Origin: Bacteroidales bacterium
GTDB lineage: Bacteria > Bacteroidota > Bacteroidia > Bacteroidales > F082
Assembly: GCA_016291135.1 (NCBI GenBank)
Contig: JAEFAE010000002.1
Span: forward strand, 124,001-188,000
Direction of reading: 5' to 3'
Length of the DNA stretch: 64,000 bases
Under the pieces are notes generated by a model. It did not search any database. It worked only from the letters and a program-made list of their open reading frames with translations, and was not told the DNA's origin. This document shows positions 1-10,298 of this stretch, piece after piece (position 1 is the first letter of the stretch; the number at the start of each line of letters is the position of its first letter). Both the position numbers and the translations under genes were made by a program.

Positions 1-2
1 GT

Positions 3-3000
3 CGCTACAAAGTAGCGTTCGCCTTGATCCTCTTCCTTTTTATGGGAATGATCGTTCAAGCCCAAACCAATGTGTACATGCATCCAGGTACGCAGAACGT
101 ACCCGCCAACGGTTACGTCAACTTCTACGACTCGGGCGGTCCTTCGTCAACCGACGGCTCTTATAACTGGGAGAAATGGTACAGCCATAACGAGAACGCC
201 ACCATCGTGTTCAAGAACGGCGACGCTCCCATCCAAGTTGAGTTCAGCCAGTTTATCGCTTGGGACAACGATGGTGACGATTACTTCGATATCGGGCAGT
301 ACAGCCTTCGAATCAACAACGATCATCTTTACGTATATGACGGTGAAGAAGATGATGCCGACAAGCTGATCGCCGACCTCACGGGTACCATCGTGGCTCC
401 GTTCACCATAACGACCAATGGACCCATCACTTTTAAGTTCGTTTCGGACGGCAATTATCGTGACGAAGGATGGGCTGCCAAGGTGACCAGCCCGCTTAGC
501 TATACGATGCAGCCCCCCATTATTGCTAAGGAAGAATGCTCTGACTATGTGATGTTGTACAACACGGTGTTGGGTGGACAGATGTATTATTCTACCGACG
601 GGAATGATGCCGATCCTTTCGACCCACTTTCGGAAGCCACTCCTTATGACAATCCTTTCTCTATCGACTTGGATGATGAGGATGCCAGCGTGCTGGTGAG
701 GACCATCGTCGTCAAGGACGAAACGGCCAGTGTCACGGGTTCCTATACCTTTCACCATTCTGACCAGCGTCCTGTTCCCGACGAACCCACCATCAAGATC
801 GAGGGTAACACAGTGACCATCACCCCGCCTTCGGTGCCCCATACCATCAAAGAGACATATAACATCCGCTATACTACCGACGGTACTGCACCTTCGGCCA
901 CCCACGGTACCTTGCTCACTAAAAGTACAACGGGTTTCAGTTTTGAATGGCACACGCCCAACACCACCTTCAAGGCTGTAACGGTGGCGGTAAACTGCCC
1001 CAACTCAGTTTCTGCGGTGGTGTCTAAAACATTCGGCAACGTGACGGTGCCCACGCCTACCATCGTCTTCGACAGCGAAGGCAAGGCCACCATCAGCTGT
1101 TCGTTGCAGGGAGCCACCATTTACTATACGACGGATGGCACTCAACCCACTACTTCCAGCGCATCAGGCACCACGACGGTAACCACCGAGGCCTTGGCCA
1201 TTGGTACCACGGTTTATGCCTACGCTACCTACGGCAGCACTGGCTATGAAGACTCTGCACTCGGCTCGGCGGTCTATGTGCCCGCTGCCGGCAATGGTGT
1301 CTATGGCGGTGTGGTTTTCCTCGACGACCGTGAGCCCCACACCTGGAGCTACTACAGTGACGGCAACCAACCCGTGCATAGCTTGAACCCCACCGATGTG
1401 AAGATTACCTATTTGGGCAATGGTAAGATGTACACCAGTACTTCAGCGACGCCTTCTGGAAATCTTTCCAATGCCACAGGTGTGCAAGTGAGTGCTTCAG
1501 AGGCAGCCAACCAGTTCATTTATCTGAAGACCCTTGAGAACGACAATCCAGAAGGAACAGGAACAAACTACTCGTACATCCTGATCCCCAACCCCTTCAG
1601 CAAACGTCCCACCTTTACCTCGGGCAACACACTCTATTACACGGGTTTCTATGCATGGCGCATCAAGAGTGTGACAGGTGGTGCCATCAGTGGCAAAAAC
1701 GTTGGTGATCTTATCATTGCTGAAACGGAAATCACCTTCCAACCCACTTCTGCCGAGACCGGTATGGAAGTGGAGTTTGAAGCCGTCTGGGCAAGAGCTT
1801 TTGTGTTCACCACCATTGCTAACCTTAATAATGCAGGTAACAACAACTATGTTGCCGATGCCAATGGCGAACATAGAGCCTACGAGCGTAACTTTGTAGT
1901 GGTGCAAGGCAATGTCGGCAATACGGCCAACAACCGTCCTGCCACCATCACTTGCCTCAATCCCGATGGCTCGGGAACAGTTGTGACTAGGACGTGTTCT
2001 TTTAATAACGATGGTGCTCTGGCAGCGGATACCAAGTTCGAGTACATCTATCTTAATGATGGTAACACATTTACCGCAAACAATCATTATCTCTGTTTCG
2101 GACGTGGACTTGCCAACATAAACAATCAAGGGGTGATTGCCAACAGGGCTGCCAATTTGGTGCAAGGCATCAGGGCTAATGTGAATGCAAATACAGCTTT
2201 GTCTTATACTATTCGTATGGAAAGTGGATTGTTTACTCGACTGGCTTTTGTTAGAACCGGTACAAATACTACGGTATCGAGTCAAGTTACAATAAAGTCT
2301 ATTTTGGGTTGCGATTATGACAGAGCTTCGGGTACAAATGGTAATCTGCAAGTGTCTCCCGGTACTACAGGTAATAACCCAACTATTGCTAGTTTGTTCT
2401 ATTCAGAACAAGTTCACTTCACTAGTAATTCAAACTTAACACACAAAACTTTTGATCTTACCATTAAGAGTGGTGAATACCAAAAAAGTGCTTGGAGCAA
2501 TGGTGGTAACGGACTCTACAATCAATCTTTCTATTGTGGTCAGAACCAAAGTGGTAGCGATACTTATCCTGGCTTACGTCATGTCACTGTTGAAGGCGGT
2601 GAATTCGGTAGTATGAATGGTGGCCGCGGCACCAGTACGAATGGTAATGTCCCATCCGATATGACGATCCCTACTTTTAAAGTAAGAATCAAAGACGGTA
2701 CATTCAATGGTAGTATTTTTGGAGGTGCAGCAGATAACCCCGCCCCTGGTAGCCGAGCAATTATTGTTACGGGTGGTACCATTCGTGGTTGGATTGCCGG
2801 TGGATGTAATGGTACTGGTGATAATGGTATGGATGGCCACACTAATGGTAATTCATACATTTATGTGGGTGGTAATTCTATTATTGGTGGCGATAATCCT
2901 GTAACTGTTAATACCACAGCAGGTGGTCAGGTTTTTGGTGCAGGACGAGGCGTGTTTAGAAATAATGCTCCTCAAAATGCTAGTGTTATCAATTCTAATG

Positions 3001-6000
3001 TTGTAGTTTCTGATAATGCTAAAGTTAAAACCAATGTCTATGGAGGTGGCTACAATGGTTATATTACCAATTCTTCTAATGTCTATATTATTGGTGGCAG
3101 TGTTGGTGAAAACGTTTTTGGAGGTTCTTATGGTAATGGTACGACCATCCCCAACACATATGTTTATGTCACAGGCGGCACCGTTGACGGCAACGTATAC
3201 GGCGGTTCCAACTCTACCGGTACGGTTGCCAACAGCCATGTCACCATGAGCGGTGGTGAAACCACCAATGTGTTTGGTGGCGGCCTGGGTGCCAGTACCA
3301 TCATTGGTGCCAATACCCAAGTCACTGTTAGTGGCGGCACCGTCAACAACAACGTCTATGGCGGCGGCGAGGAAGGCTCGGTGACGAGCAGCACTTCCGT
3401 CGCAGTGAGTGGTGGCACGATGAACGACGTCTATGGTGCCGGTAAGGGCGTTGCCAGCGCCACGGGTGCCAGCGCCAATATCGGTGGAAGCACCACGGTT
3501 GCCATCAGTGGCGGCGCCATTGCCGGATCGGTATATGGCGGCGGTGAAAACGGCACTGTGGCCTATGCACAGAGCGGAGCTAATAACGCCAACTACAAAT
3601 CGACTGTCAACATGAGCAACGGCGAGGTGAAAGGCGACGTGTATGGCGGCGGTAAAATGGGCACCTCGCAGGTGGCCACTACCGTCAACCTCAGCGGCGG
3701 CATCGTCCGTGGCAACGTGTTTGGCGGCGCCTATGGCGAACAGCAAAAGGTGTTCGTCACCGGTCTGCGTACCGTCAACATGACGGGCGGTCACGTCTAT
3801 GGCAACGTGTATGGCGGCTCCCGCAACGCCAACGATGGCAACAACACCACGTTGGCCAACAGCAGCTTTGGAACCAGTACGGCCACAGCACAGATGTGCG
3901 TCACCAACATCAGCGGCGGTATCATCGACGAGAACGTCTATGCCGCAGGATACTTCGGAAACACCTTCGGATCGGTGTATATCTTCCTGGGCAAGGACGC
4001 CATCGAGAAGGCTCCCTACCACCTGACCCAATCAGACATCACCTTTGGCGTGAAGACCCTGAGCATCACCGGTAGCGTGTGGGCAGGCGGCGACTGGGGT
4101 ACCTTCAATGGCGAGTTCGGCGGCAACACGGTGTCGGGCAACTCCAACATCTATGTGGACGGCACCAACTACGAAACTACGACACATCAGGCAACCAACG
4201 CCCAATACTTCAATATCGGTGGCTCAATCCTCGGTTGCGGTACTTCGTGCCACGCCGGCAAGCAGGAGCGTACCATCATCGTCCGCGAATACGGCCATGC
4301 AGAAGGCAACCAGCCTGCCGAGGCCACCCGTACGCTCTACTCCATCCAGTTTGCCAAGGTGCTGATCTTCGACAACGCCAACCTTAACTTCACGGGACAA
4401 GGTCGTGTCAACAACATGAACCAAACCGAAAAATATGCCATCTACGAGATCGGCAACAGCACTGTTACCGACAGCGACCCCGAAGGCGTGCGAGTTGTCA
4501 ACGGCAGCGGCCTCTTCCTGAACTCGCCGGTGGCGGAAATCGCCAACTTCCGCAGCATGAGCTGCGCCGATGTCTATGCCTCCACCACCCCGACCCTTAC
4601 TGGTTATTCGGTGATCATGCCCGACGACCTGGCCACCTGCAATAACCAGGTACGTGTCAACGGCGGTAACTACATCGAGGTGAAATACGATAGCCAGTTC
4701 GGCCCTGTCATTGGATACACCCACATGATGGTGAGCAACGCTGCCGCCGATGCCACCTGCGCCTACGCCCGTCCGCGTTGGGAAACAAAGGCTCAGTTTG
4801 AAATGAACGATGAGAATTACGACAACCGCAACGACGGCGGCTGGGTGAGCTACGACAGCGCCAAGAACACGTATGCGCTGGACGGTTCCAACGGAGAAAA
4901 CATCACGGGTGTCCAGATGGCTTACGAAAACCATACTGTACGTAACGGCGAGACCTACTTCCGTATCTGGCGCGACGGTGGCAACGAGCACTACCGTGAG
5001 GGCATCTTTGACGCCCACGCCACGGGTACCGACGTGTGGAAGACGGTGGACGTGACCATCACCCTGCCCGCCTTCCGTGATCCGGCCAACTACTACTGCT
5101 TCGAGACCAATGGCGATGCCACTACCATCGATTATGGTGCCGACGTTCTCATGTGGAACGCGGCACGTGAAACCGGTTCGGGCAACGACTGGATGTATTA
5201 CAGTGATACGACTGATCAGCAAATAAGCGGGAAGTCCCAGGGTTGGGTTGAAGAAACCCTTACCGAGATGAAGAAGGGTGTCGATGTCAACTTCGGTTTG
5301 GTCATCCTGCCTTCCACGGGTTTGTCCGGCGGCGACTATATCATCTGCTATGAATCGGATAACAACCTGGCCAGCGCCGACACCAAGTTCAGCAAATCGG
5401 ACAACACCAAGGAGCCTCAGGTGGTCTTCCGCCTCACCTACTACGATAAGTTGAGTTCCAACATGACCTGGGATCCTTCGACCATCGTCCTGGTACAGAA
5501 AGACGCCAGTGGCAATGTCGTGGACCGCGTGAAGGTTTCCTTGGCCGTGGCCACCTCCTCTACCATTGAACAGGTGTTCACCACCCAACTCTACGCCATC
5601 ATGCAGGGCAAGGGCAGCACCTCTGACACCTACACCGCCAAGGTGGTATTGCCTGCCTTCAGTAGCAATCTTTATACTGCGGGTGTGGCCGCCAAGTTCA
5701 AACTTAACAGCGTGACCTATGAACCTGTAGCGGGCACGGGCGGCAATTTGATCCCCCGTGGCGGTACCGACGACCAATTCTATAACTTGAACAACTATGC
5801 CGTAGGCTATGCCGCGAGCTTCAACTACGACAACACCGACGGCTGGAATGGCGCCGGCGACTATACCGAAAGCGATGCCTACCCGATGACCTTGACCGAT
5901 CCCAGTCCGACGGCGGATCCTATCGGTGAGACGGGCGGTCGTCAGGAGTTTGCCATCGACTTCACCTTGCACTATGACGGATCGAAGACCGTCTCCACCG

Positions 6001-9000
6001 AAGAGAAGATTGGCGAGCTGACCTTCCACTTCACTTTCGACAACTATAAGGATGCCAACGGCAACCTGGTGACCAATCAACCCTTGACCATCGTCGTGGA
6101 AGTGTGGCGTCGTGGCCAGGGCACCCGGTTCTATCTGGATGGTATCCACGGCTCCAACGCCAATGATGCCAAACACCCTGACCAGGCTGCCAAGCAACTG
6201 AGCACCATCTTCAACCGGTGCGGCTATATGGCGGGTGACGAAATTTACATCGTCAACTTGGTTACCGCCGACAAACAGCTCGATTGGAACGGCTTGAAGT
6301 ATGACAACGTCGTCATTTACCGTTATAACGGCGGTCACGAACTGTCGTCATCGACGGCCAGCATCATCGACAATGAGAACAACGAATCCTACAAAGGAAC
6401 TTTGGTCAACGTCACCAACCACATGACCATGACGGGTATCACCCTCGACGGTTACTACAATGACGGAAAGACCTCCTATCAAATCATCAATCCTACCTCG
6501 GGAGCAGTGGAGACGCACACCACGGATCCCAATGGCGGCCCCCACACGGTCACCGCTACTGCCTCCCTGGTCACCGTGGCCCAAGACGGCATCCTTGAGC
6601 TTTCTATGGGTTCCATGCTGACAAACAACAACAGCAGCAGCGTCAACGGCGCTGCTGTGAACGTGGCCGAAGGCGGCAAGCTGATGATGAACCAGGATGC
6701 CCAAATCAAGGATAACCTGACCACGGGTAATGGTGGCGGCGTGTACATGGCCGGTACATTGGTGGTGTCTGACGACGTCCAGATCATTGATAACTACAAG
6801 GGCGAGGTGCAGAACAACGTCTATCTTACCGCTGCCGACAAAGTGATTACCCTTGGCACGGCGGCCGCAAACGATGCCTATGGCGCCTTGAGTTCCAAGG
6901 CCAAGATCGGTGTCACCAAGACCCTGACGGCAGATATCGACGGAGCCTATACCCGTGTGGTCAATGTGGACGAGGATGTGGAATGGCTCGAGACGCCTTA
7001 CGTCCGTCCCAACAGCGTCATCTACCACGACGGTGGCAAGTATCAATTGGAGAAGTATTCCGATCCTAAGTACCTCTACTGGGTGGGTACCTGGGTGACC
7101 TTGCAAGACCACAAGCCCACCACCGAGGAAGGTGGCTGGATCTACCCCGACGACATCAGTGAGGTCACCAATTTCGACATTAAAACCCAATACCAGTTTG
7201 CTTGGATCATCTCGTTGGTCAACGGTGAGAATGGTTGCACCGCCAACAACTTCGCGGGCAAGACCGTCAACATCCTGGCTGACCTCGACATGTACGAGAG
7301 CATCTGGGTCCCGATTGGTACTCAGACCACGCCCTTTAAGGGCACCCTCAAGGGCAACGGCCACCTTATCGAGAACATGCGCAGCTCCTTGGTACTGGAC
7401 TACATGGGTATGTTTGGAAATACCGAAGGAGCTACCATCCAAGACGTGATGGCGCTGGTTTCGTTCGAGGCCAACTCGGCCAACATGGGTTCGGTGGCCG
7501 GTGTCGTCAAGACCACCAACATCAGCAACGTGGAGGGGGCCGGTTCCATCCAAGGCGGCAACAACACGGTCAACCTGGGTGGCTTGGTGGGTAAAGTCGA
7601 AAGTGGTACTATCCACTCTTCGTTCGCGGTTAACGACTTGACCGGTGCCACGGCAACTGTCATGGGCGGCCTCGTCGGCACCAACGGCGGCAACCTCTAC
7701 AACAGCTTCGCCAACGCCACCATGACCGGTTCCACGAAGATGGGCGGCTTGGTAGGTGCGAACCAAGCGGGCTGCAAGGTGGAGAACTGCTATGTCAACC
7801 TCGGCACGCAAGACTTCCCGGCCTTTGCCAACACCAACCTCGGCACCATCACCTACTGCTACGCCAGCAAGGCGGGCAACTACGTGGGTTCAGACGCGAG
7901 CAACGTGGCTCCCGTCAAGAGTGGCAACTTCGCTTCCGTCAAGGACCGTAAAGCCCTCGGCTACCTGTACAACGACAACCTGGTGACGGCTTCGGGCAAC
8001 CAATACGCCAATCACGAAGACATCACCTATAACAACTTGCATACTCCGGTTTGGAACGGCTTGTTGAGCGTGCTGAACCAATATGTTGCGGATAGTTCAA
8101 AATACGGCTACAGCACTTGGAACCGTCCGCTCACTACGACCCTCAACGGCGACCTGCCCATCCTGGCCTTCCCGAAAGACAACTGCTTGGGCAACTATGC
8201 CGACGAAGATGGCAAGGTGCTGCGCTACAGCGCCTATAATCTTGATCCGGATACGGAAGCCGGCGAAACCTTCAGCAACGGTCTCGATGCCTTGTTCGCC
8301 AACTATAGCGGCAAGGCGGCCAACATCTTCCTCTATGGCAATGCCACCGATGTGGTGAATGGTTCTGGCAACGCCAACCTCTTCATCCATGAGGATGCTG
8401 TTCTGCTGCAAAAGGCAAGTTCCAAGGCGGCTATCAACGCCACCGTGGGTGTCACCTTCGACAACTCAAGCAAGTCGGCTACTGACTACTTTGGCGGTGA
8501 CCTGACCTACGACTGGCACCTGATGTCCACGCCGTTGGCCGACGCCACCTTTGGTGTCAGCTACAAGTCGGGCGAAAACCTCACGGGTTATGGTAAACCC
8601 GCCGACTGGGACAAGATCGAGAACGGCTACTTCCCCAACATGACCAACGGCAGCAAGGCTGACGATGCGGTCACCTGGGACTTCTACACCTACTTCGAGC
8701 CCCAGTACCACTGGATCAACTTCAAGCGTAGCGCCGAAAACCACTGGCATTACGACGAGCCGCACGACAATATCGAATACACGGGTACGGAGCAGACTTC
8801 AGAAAAACTCACGGCCGGCCGCGGCTATATGATGGCCATCAGCCAAGACAGCTATATGAGCAACACGGGTGTGCTCAACAACAAGGATGTGGATATCACC
8901 CTTACCCATACCGCTTCCGACGAGGGCAACGATCCTTCGAAGGACTATGGCTGGAACCTTGTGGGCAACCCCTATCAGGCCTATCTCGACATCGCCCAGC

Positions 9001-9845
9001 TGGGTAAGACGGTGTATGGCTACGATGCCGACAACGGCGTGTATGCGCCTTACGTGAGCGAAGCCTCGGAGAACCCGGCCATCCTGTCGAAGTACATCCA
9101 TCCGCATCAGGCGTTCTTCGTCTATACCGAGGAGGGCGAGACGATGACCTTCGACTATGACCAGATGGCTACCGCGACCTCGAACGGCACATCCTACTTC
9201 CGTGGCGGCGCCCCGGTGAACTACCCCGTGGTGAACCTTTACGTGGAGAGCCAAAGCGGCAACCGCGACCTCGCCATCGTAGAGTTGCACCGTCCCGAGT
9301 TGGGTGGCGCCTATAAGGTCAATGGTCTGCGTAACGCCAACTTCAAGCTGTACGCCCATTACGATGGCGGCAACTATGGCCTGCTGTTCACTCCTGAAGA
9401 CGCCGAGCGTGTGCCGGTGCACTTCCGTACGATGGAAGACGGCACGTTCACGCTGACGTGGCAGACGATGCACGGCACCTTCACCAACCTGATCCTGGTG
9501 GACAACCTCACGGGCACGCGTACGAACATGCTGACGACCGACCACTACACCTTCGAGGGTAGCGTGGACGACTATGCGGCACGCTTCTACATCACCTTCA
9601 ACGTGACCGGCGTGGACGAGCTCAACGGCGAGGACGGCGGGTTCGCGTGGTTCGACGGCAACGACTGGATCGTGACCGGCAAGGGCCAGCTCGACGTGAT
9701 CGACGTGACGGGCCGCGTGCTGCGCACGGAGCGTGTGAGCGGCGAACAGACCCGCCTGCAACTCGACGGCGTGGCCGCCGGCGTGTACATGATGCGCCTG
9801 AGCGAAGGCAACAGGGCCATGACGCAGAAGATCGTGGTGAAGTAA
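3..9845 (+). CDS. Giant T9SS-secreted surface/adhesin protein, 5' end outside window
   Basis: The reading frame is open from base 3. The residues before the first in-frame TTG (base 24) continue a hydrophobic signal peptide ending near VQAQ, so the true start lies left of the window and about 3,280 codons are seen. By residue counted from base 24: a CUB-like domain at about 50-160; three chitobiase C-terminal-like repeats (YYSTDG, RYTTDG, YYTTDG) at about 170-420; a long array of Gly-rich beta-helix repeats (GGTVxGNVYGG type) at about 860-1380; GLUG-type repeats (GGLVG) at about 2510-2590; and a C-terminal type A T9SS sorting domain at about 3190-3273 ending QKIVVK. It should be exported by T9SS and anchored on the cell surface, where adhesion is the likely role. 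The exact ligand is unknown. Codons around 2050-3150 are markedly more AT-rich than their flanks. Confidence 0.9.
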   Translation, partial: RYKVAFALILFLFMGMIVQAQTNVYMHPGTQNVPANGYVNFYDSGGPSSTDGSYNWEKWYSHNENATIVFKNGDAPIQVEFSQFIAWDNDGDDYFDIGQYSLRINNDHLYVYDGEEDDADKLIADLTGTIVAPFTITTNGPITFKFVSDGNYRDEGWAAKVTSPLSYTMQPPIIAKEECSDYVMLYNTVLGGQMYYSTDGNDADPFDPLSEATPYDNPFSIDLDDEDASVLVRTIVVKDETASVTGSYTFHHSDQRPVPDEPTIKIEGNTVTITPPSVPHTIKETYNIRYTTDGTAPSATHGTLLTKSTTGFSFEWHTPNTTFKAVTVAVNCPNSVSAVVSKTFGNVTVPTPTIVFDSEGKATISCSLQGATIYYTTDGTQPTTSSASGTTTVTTEALAIGTTVYAYATYGSTGYEDSALGSAVYVPAAGNGVYGGVVFLDDREPHTWSYYSDGNQPVHSLNPTDVKITYLGNGKMYTSTSATPSGNLSNATGVQVSASEAANQFIYLKTLENDNPEGTGTNYSYILIPNPFSKRPTFTSGNTLYYTGFYAWRIKSVTGGAISGKNVGDLIIAETEITFQPTSAETGMEVEFEAVWARAFVFTTIANLNNAGNNNYVADANGEHRAYERNFVVVQGNVGNTANNRPATITCLNPDGSGTVVTRTCSFNNDGALAADTKFEYIYLNDGNTFTANNHYLCFGRGLANINNQGVIANRAANLVQGIRANVNANTALSYTIRMESGLFTRLAFVRTGTNTTVSSQVTIKSILGCDYDRASGTNGNLQVSPGTTGNNPTIASLFYSEQVHFTSNSNLTHKTFDLTIKSGEYQKSAWSNGGNGLYNQSFYCGQNQSGSDTYPGLRHVTVEGGEFGSMNGGRGTSTNGNVPSDMTIPTFKVRIKDGTFNGSIFGGAADNPAPGSRAIIVTGGTIRGWIAGGCNGTGDNGMDGHTNGNSYIYVGGNSIIGGDNPVTVNTTAGGQVFGAGRGVFRNNAPQNASVINSNVVVSDNAKVKTNVYGGGYNGYITNSSNVYIIGGSVGENVFGGSYGNGTTIPNTYVYVTGGTVDGNVYGGSNSTGTVANSHVTMSGGETTNVFGGGLGASTIIGANTQVTVSGGTVNNNVYGGGEEGSVTSSTSVAVSGGTMNDVYGAGKGVASATGASANIGGSTTVAISGGAIAGSVYGGGENGTVAYAQSGANNANYKSTVNMSNGEVKGDVYGGGKMGTSQVATTVNLSGGIVRGNVFGGAYGEQQKVFVTGLRTVNMTGGHVYGNVYGGSRNANDGNNTTLANSSFGTSTATAQMCVTNISGGIIDENVYAAGYFGNTFGSVYIFLGKDAIEKAPYHLTQSDITFGVKTLSITGSVWAGGDWGTFNGEFGGNTVSGNSNIYVDGTNYETTTHQATNAQYFNIGGSILGCGTSCHAGKQERTIIVREYGHAEGNQPAEATRTLYSIQFAKVLIFDNANLNFTGQGRVNNMNQTEKYAIYEIGNSTVTDSDPEGVRVVNGSGLFLNSPVAEIANFRSMSCADVYASTTPTLTGYSVIMPDDLATCNNQVRVNGGNYIEVKYDSQFGPVIGYTHMMVSNAAADATCAYARPRWETKAQFEMNDENYDNRNDGGWVSYDSAKNTYALDGSNGENITGVQMAYENHTVRNGETYFRIWRDGGNEHYREGIFDAHATGTDVWKTVDVTITLPAFRDPANYYCFETNGDATTIDYGADVLMWNAARETGSGNDWMYYSDTTDQQISGKSQGWVEETLTEMKKGVDVNFGLVILPSTGLSGGDYIICYESDNNLASADTKFSKSDNTKEPQVVFRLTYYDKLSSNMTWDPSTIVLVQKDASGNVVDRVKVSLAVATSSTIEQVFTTQLYAIMQGKGSTSDTYTAKVVLPAFSSNLYTAGVAAKFKLNSVTYEPVAGTGGNLIPRGGTDDQFYNLNNYAVGYAASFNYDNTDGWNGAGDYTESDAYPMTLTDPSPTADPIGETGGRQEFAIDFTLHYDGSKTVSTEEKIGELTFHFTFDNYKDANGNLVTNQPLTIVVEVWRRGQGTRFYLDGIHGSNANDAKHPDQAAKQLSTIFNRCGYMAGDEIYIVNLVTADKQLDWNGLKYDNVVIYRYNGGHELSSSTASIIDNENNESYKGTLVNVTNHMTMTGITLDGYYNDGKTSYQIINPTSGAVETHTTDPNGGPHTVTATASLVTVAQDGILELSMGSMLTNNNSSSVNGAAVNVAEGGKLMMNQDAQIKDNLTTGNGGGVYMAGTLVVSDDVQIIDNYKGEVQNNVYLTAADKVITLGTAAANDAYGALSSKAKIGVTKTLTADIDGAYTRVVNVDEDVEWLETPYVRPNSVIYHDGGKYQLEKYSDPKYLYWVGTWVTLQDHKPTTEEGGWIYPDDISEVTNFDIKTQYQFAWIISLVNGENGCTANNFAGKTVNILADLDMYESIWVPIGTQTTPFKGTLKGNGHLIENMRSSLVLDYMGMFGNTEGATIQDVMALVSFEANSANMGSVAGVVKTTNISNVEGAGSIQGGNNTVNLGGLVGKVESGTIHSSFAVNDLTGATATVMGGLVGTNGGNLYNSFANATMTGSTKMGGLVGANQAGCKVENCYVNLGTQDFPAFANTNLGTITYCYASKAGNYVGSDASNVAPVKSGNFASVKDRKALGYLYNDNLVTASGNQYANHEDITYNNLHTPVWNGLLSVLNQYVADSSKYGYSTWNRPLTTTLNGDLPILAFPKDNCLGNYADEDGKVLRYSAYNLDPDTEAGETFSNGLDALFANYSGKAANIFLYGNATDVVNGSGNANLFIHEDAVLLQKASSKAAINATVGVTFDNSSKSATDYFGGDLTYDWHLMSTPLADATFGVSYKSGENLTGYGKPADWDKIENGYFPNMTNGSKADDAVTWDFYTYFEPQYHWINFKRSAENHWHYDEPHDNIEYTGTEQTSEKLTAGRGYMMAISQDSYMSNTGVLNNKDVDITLTHTASDEGNDPSKDYGWNLVGNPYQAYLDIAQLGKTVYGYDADNGVYAPYVSEASENPAILSKYIHPHQAFFVYTEEGETMTFDYDQMATATSNGTSYFRGGAPVNYPVVNLYVESQSGNRDLAIVELHRPELGGAYKVNGLRNANFKLYAHYDGGNYGLLFTPEDAERVPVHFRTMEDGTFTLTWQTMHGTFTNLILVDNLTGTRTNMLTTDHYTFEGSVDDYAARFYITFNVTGVDELNGEDGGFAWFDGNDWIVTGKGQLDVIDVTGRVLRTERVSGEQTRLQLDGVAAGVYMMRLSEGNRAMTQKIVVK

Positions 9846-9893
9846 AGTACAGAAGAGAAAAGCAATGTTGAATCAACAAAAACGAGATATAAG

Positions 9894-10142
9894 ATGAAAA
9901 AGAGACTAATCGCAATCATGGCTGTACTCTTCTTGACAGTCGGAAGCGCCTTGGCGCAGGTGATCATCACCGACGAGGACGTCAACCACAACCGTGCCAC
10001 CCGGGATGCGGAGGAATTCGGTGTGATGGTTCCCATGCAAAACTTTGACGGAGACCAATGGAAAGTGGCTCCTTTGGGCAACGGCATCCTGCTGTTGGCC
10101 GGCTTGGGCGCCGCCTACTTGGTCCGTAAACGCAAAAAGTAA
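9894..10142 (+). CDS. Small exported protein with C-terminal PID-CTERM-like membrane sorting signal
   Basis: This 82-residue protein has a signal peptide (residues 1-21, ending ALAQ), a short polar middle, and a C-terminal motif PLGNG followed by a roughly 14-residue hydrophobic segment and a basic RKRKK tail. That tripartite end resembles the short sorting signals seen on many small Bacteroidota proteins (PID-CTERM-like, thought to be handled by an exosortase-type enzyme). The processing enzyme is not in this window, so the assignment is inference. The gene lies 48 bp downstream of the giant adhesin on the same strand, so cotranscription and a functional link at the cell envelope are plausible. 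No catalytic domain is visible. A plain single-pass membrane microprotein is the alternative. Confidence 0.7.
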   Translation: MKKRLIAIMAVLFLTVGSALAQVIITDEDVNHNRATRDAEEFGVMVPMQNFDGDQWKVAPLGNGILLLAGLGAAYLVRKRKK

Positions 10143-10179
10143 AACAAGATCATTTGTAATTATATTCATTGTTTGTTTC

Positions 10180-10217
10180 GAATGGTCGCGTCGAGAGACG
10201 TGGCCATTCTTTTTTTT
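10180..10217 (+). terminator. Rho-independent terminator after the adhesin operon
   Basis: A 13-bp stem (10180-10192 with 10197-10209, two G-U pairs), a GAGA loop and a run of eight T. It ends the adhesin/small-protein transcript. Confidence 0.85.
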
Positions 10218-10258
10218 GAAAAATAAAACCAATCGATACCTTTTTTAAGATTAATATT

Positions 10259-10266
10259 TAATTTTG
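10259..10266 (+). promoter_or_regulatory. Bacteroidota -7 box (TAATTTTG)
   Basis: An exact TAnnTTTG match upstream of the oxidoreductase. Its last base is the first base of an upstream in-frame GTG at 10266. A GTG inside the -7 element cannot be translated from this promoter, which supports the ATG at 10299 as the start. Confidence 0.6.
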
Positions 10267-10298
10267 TGCCTCTTAAAGGAACACAAACACAAATCCCT

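Noticed and set aside
24-26. TTG at 24 as true start of the adhesin
   Set aside because: The frame is open leftwards and the upstream codons extend a hydrophobic signal peptide, so the gene begins outside the window.
4224-6338. 704-codon open frame antisense to the giant adhesin
   Set aside because: It mirrors the GC-rich codons of the sense gene, has no promoter, signal or domain, and lies wholly within a gene with clear domains.
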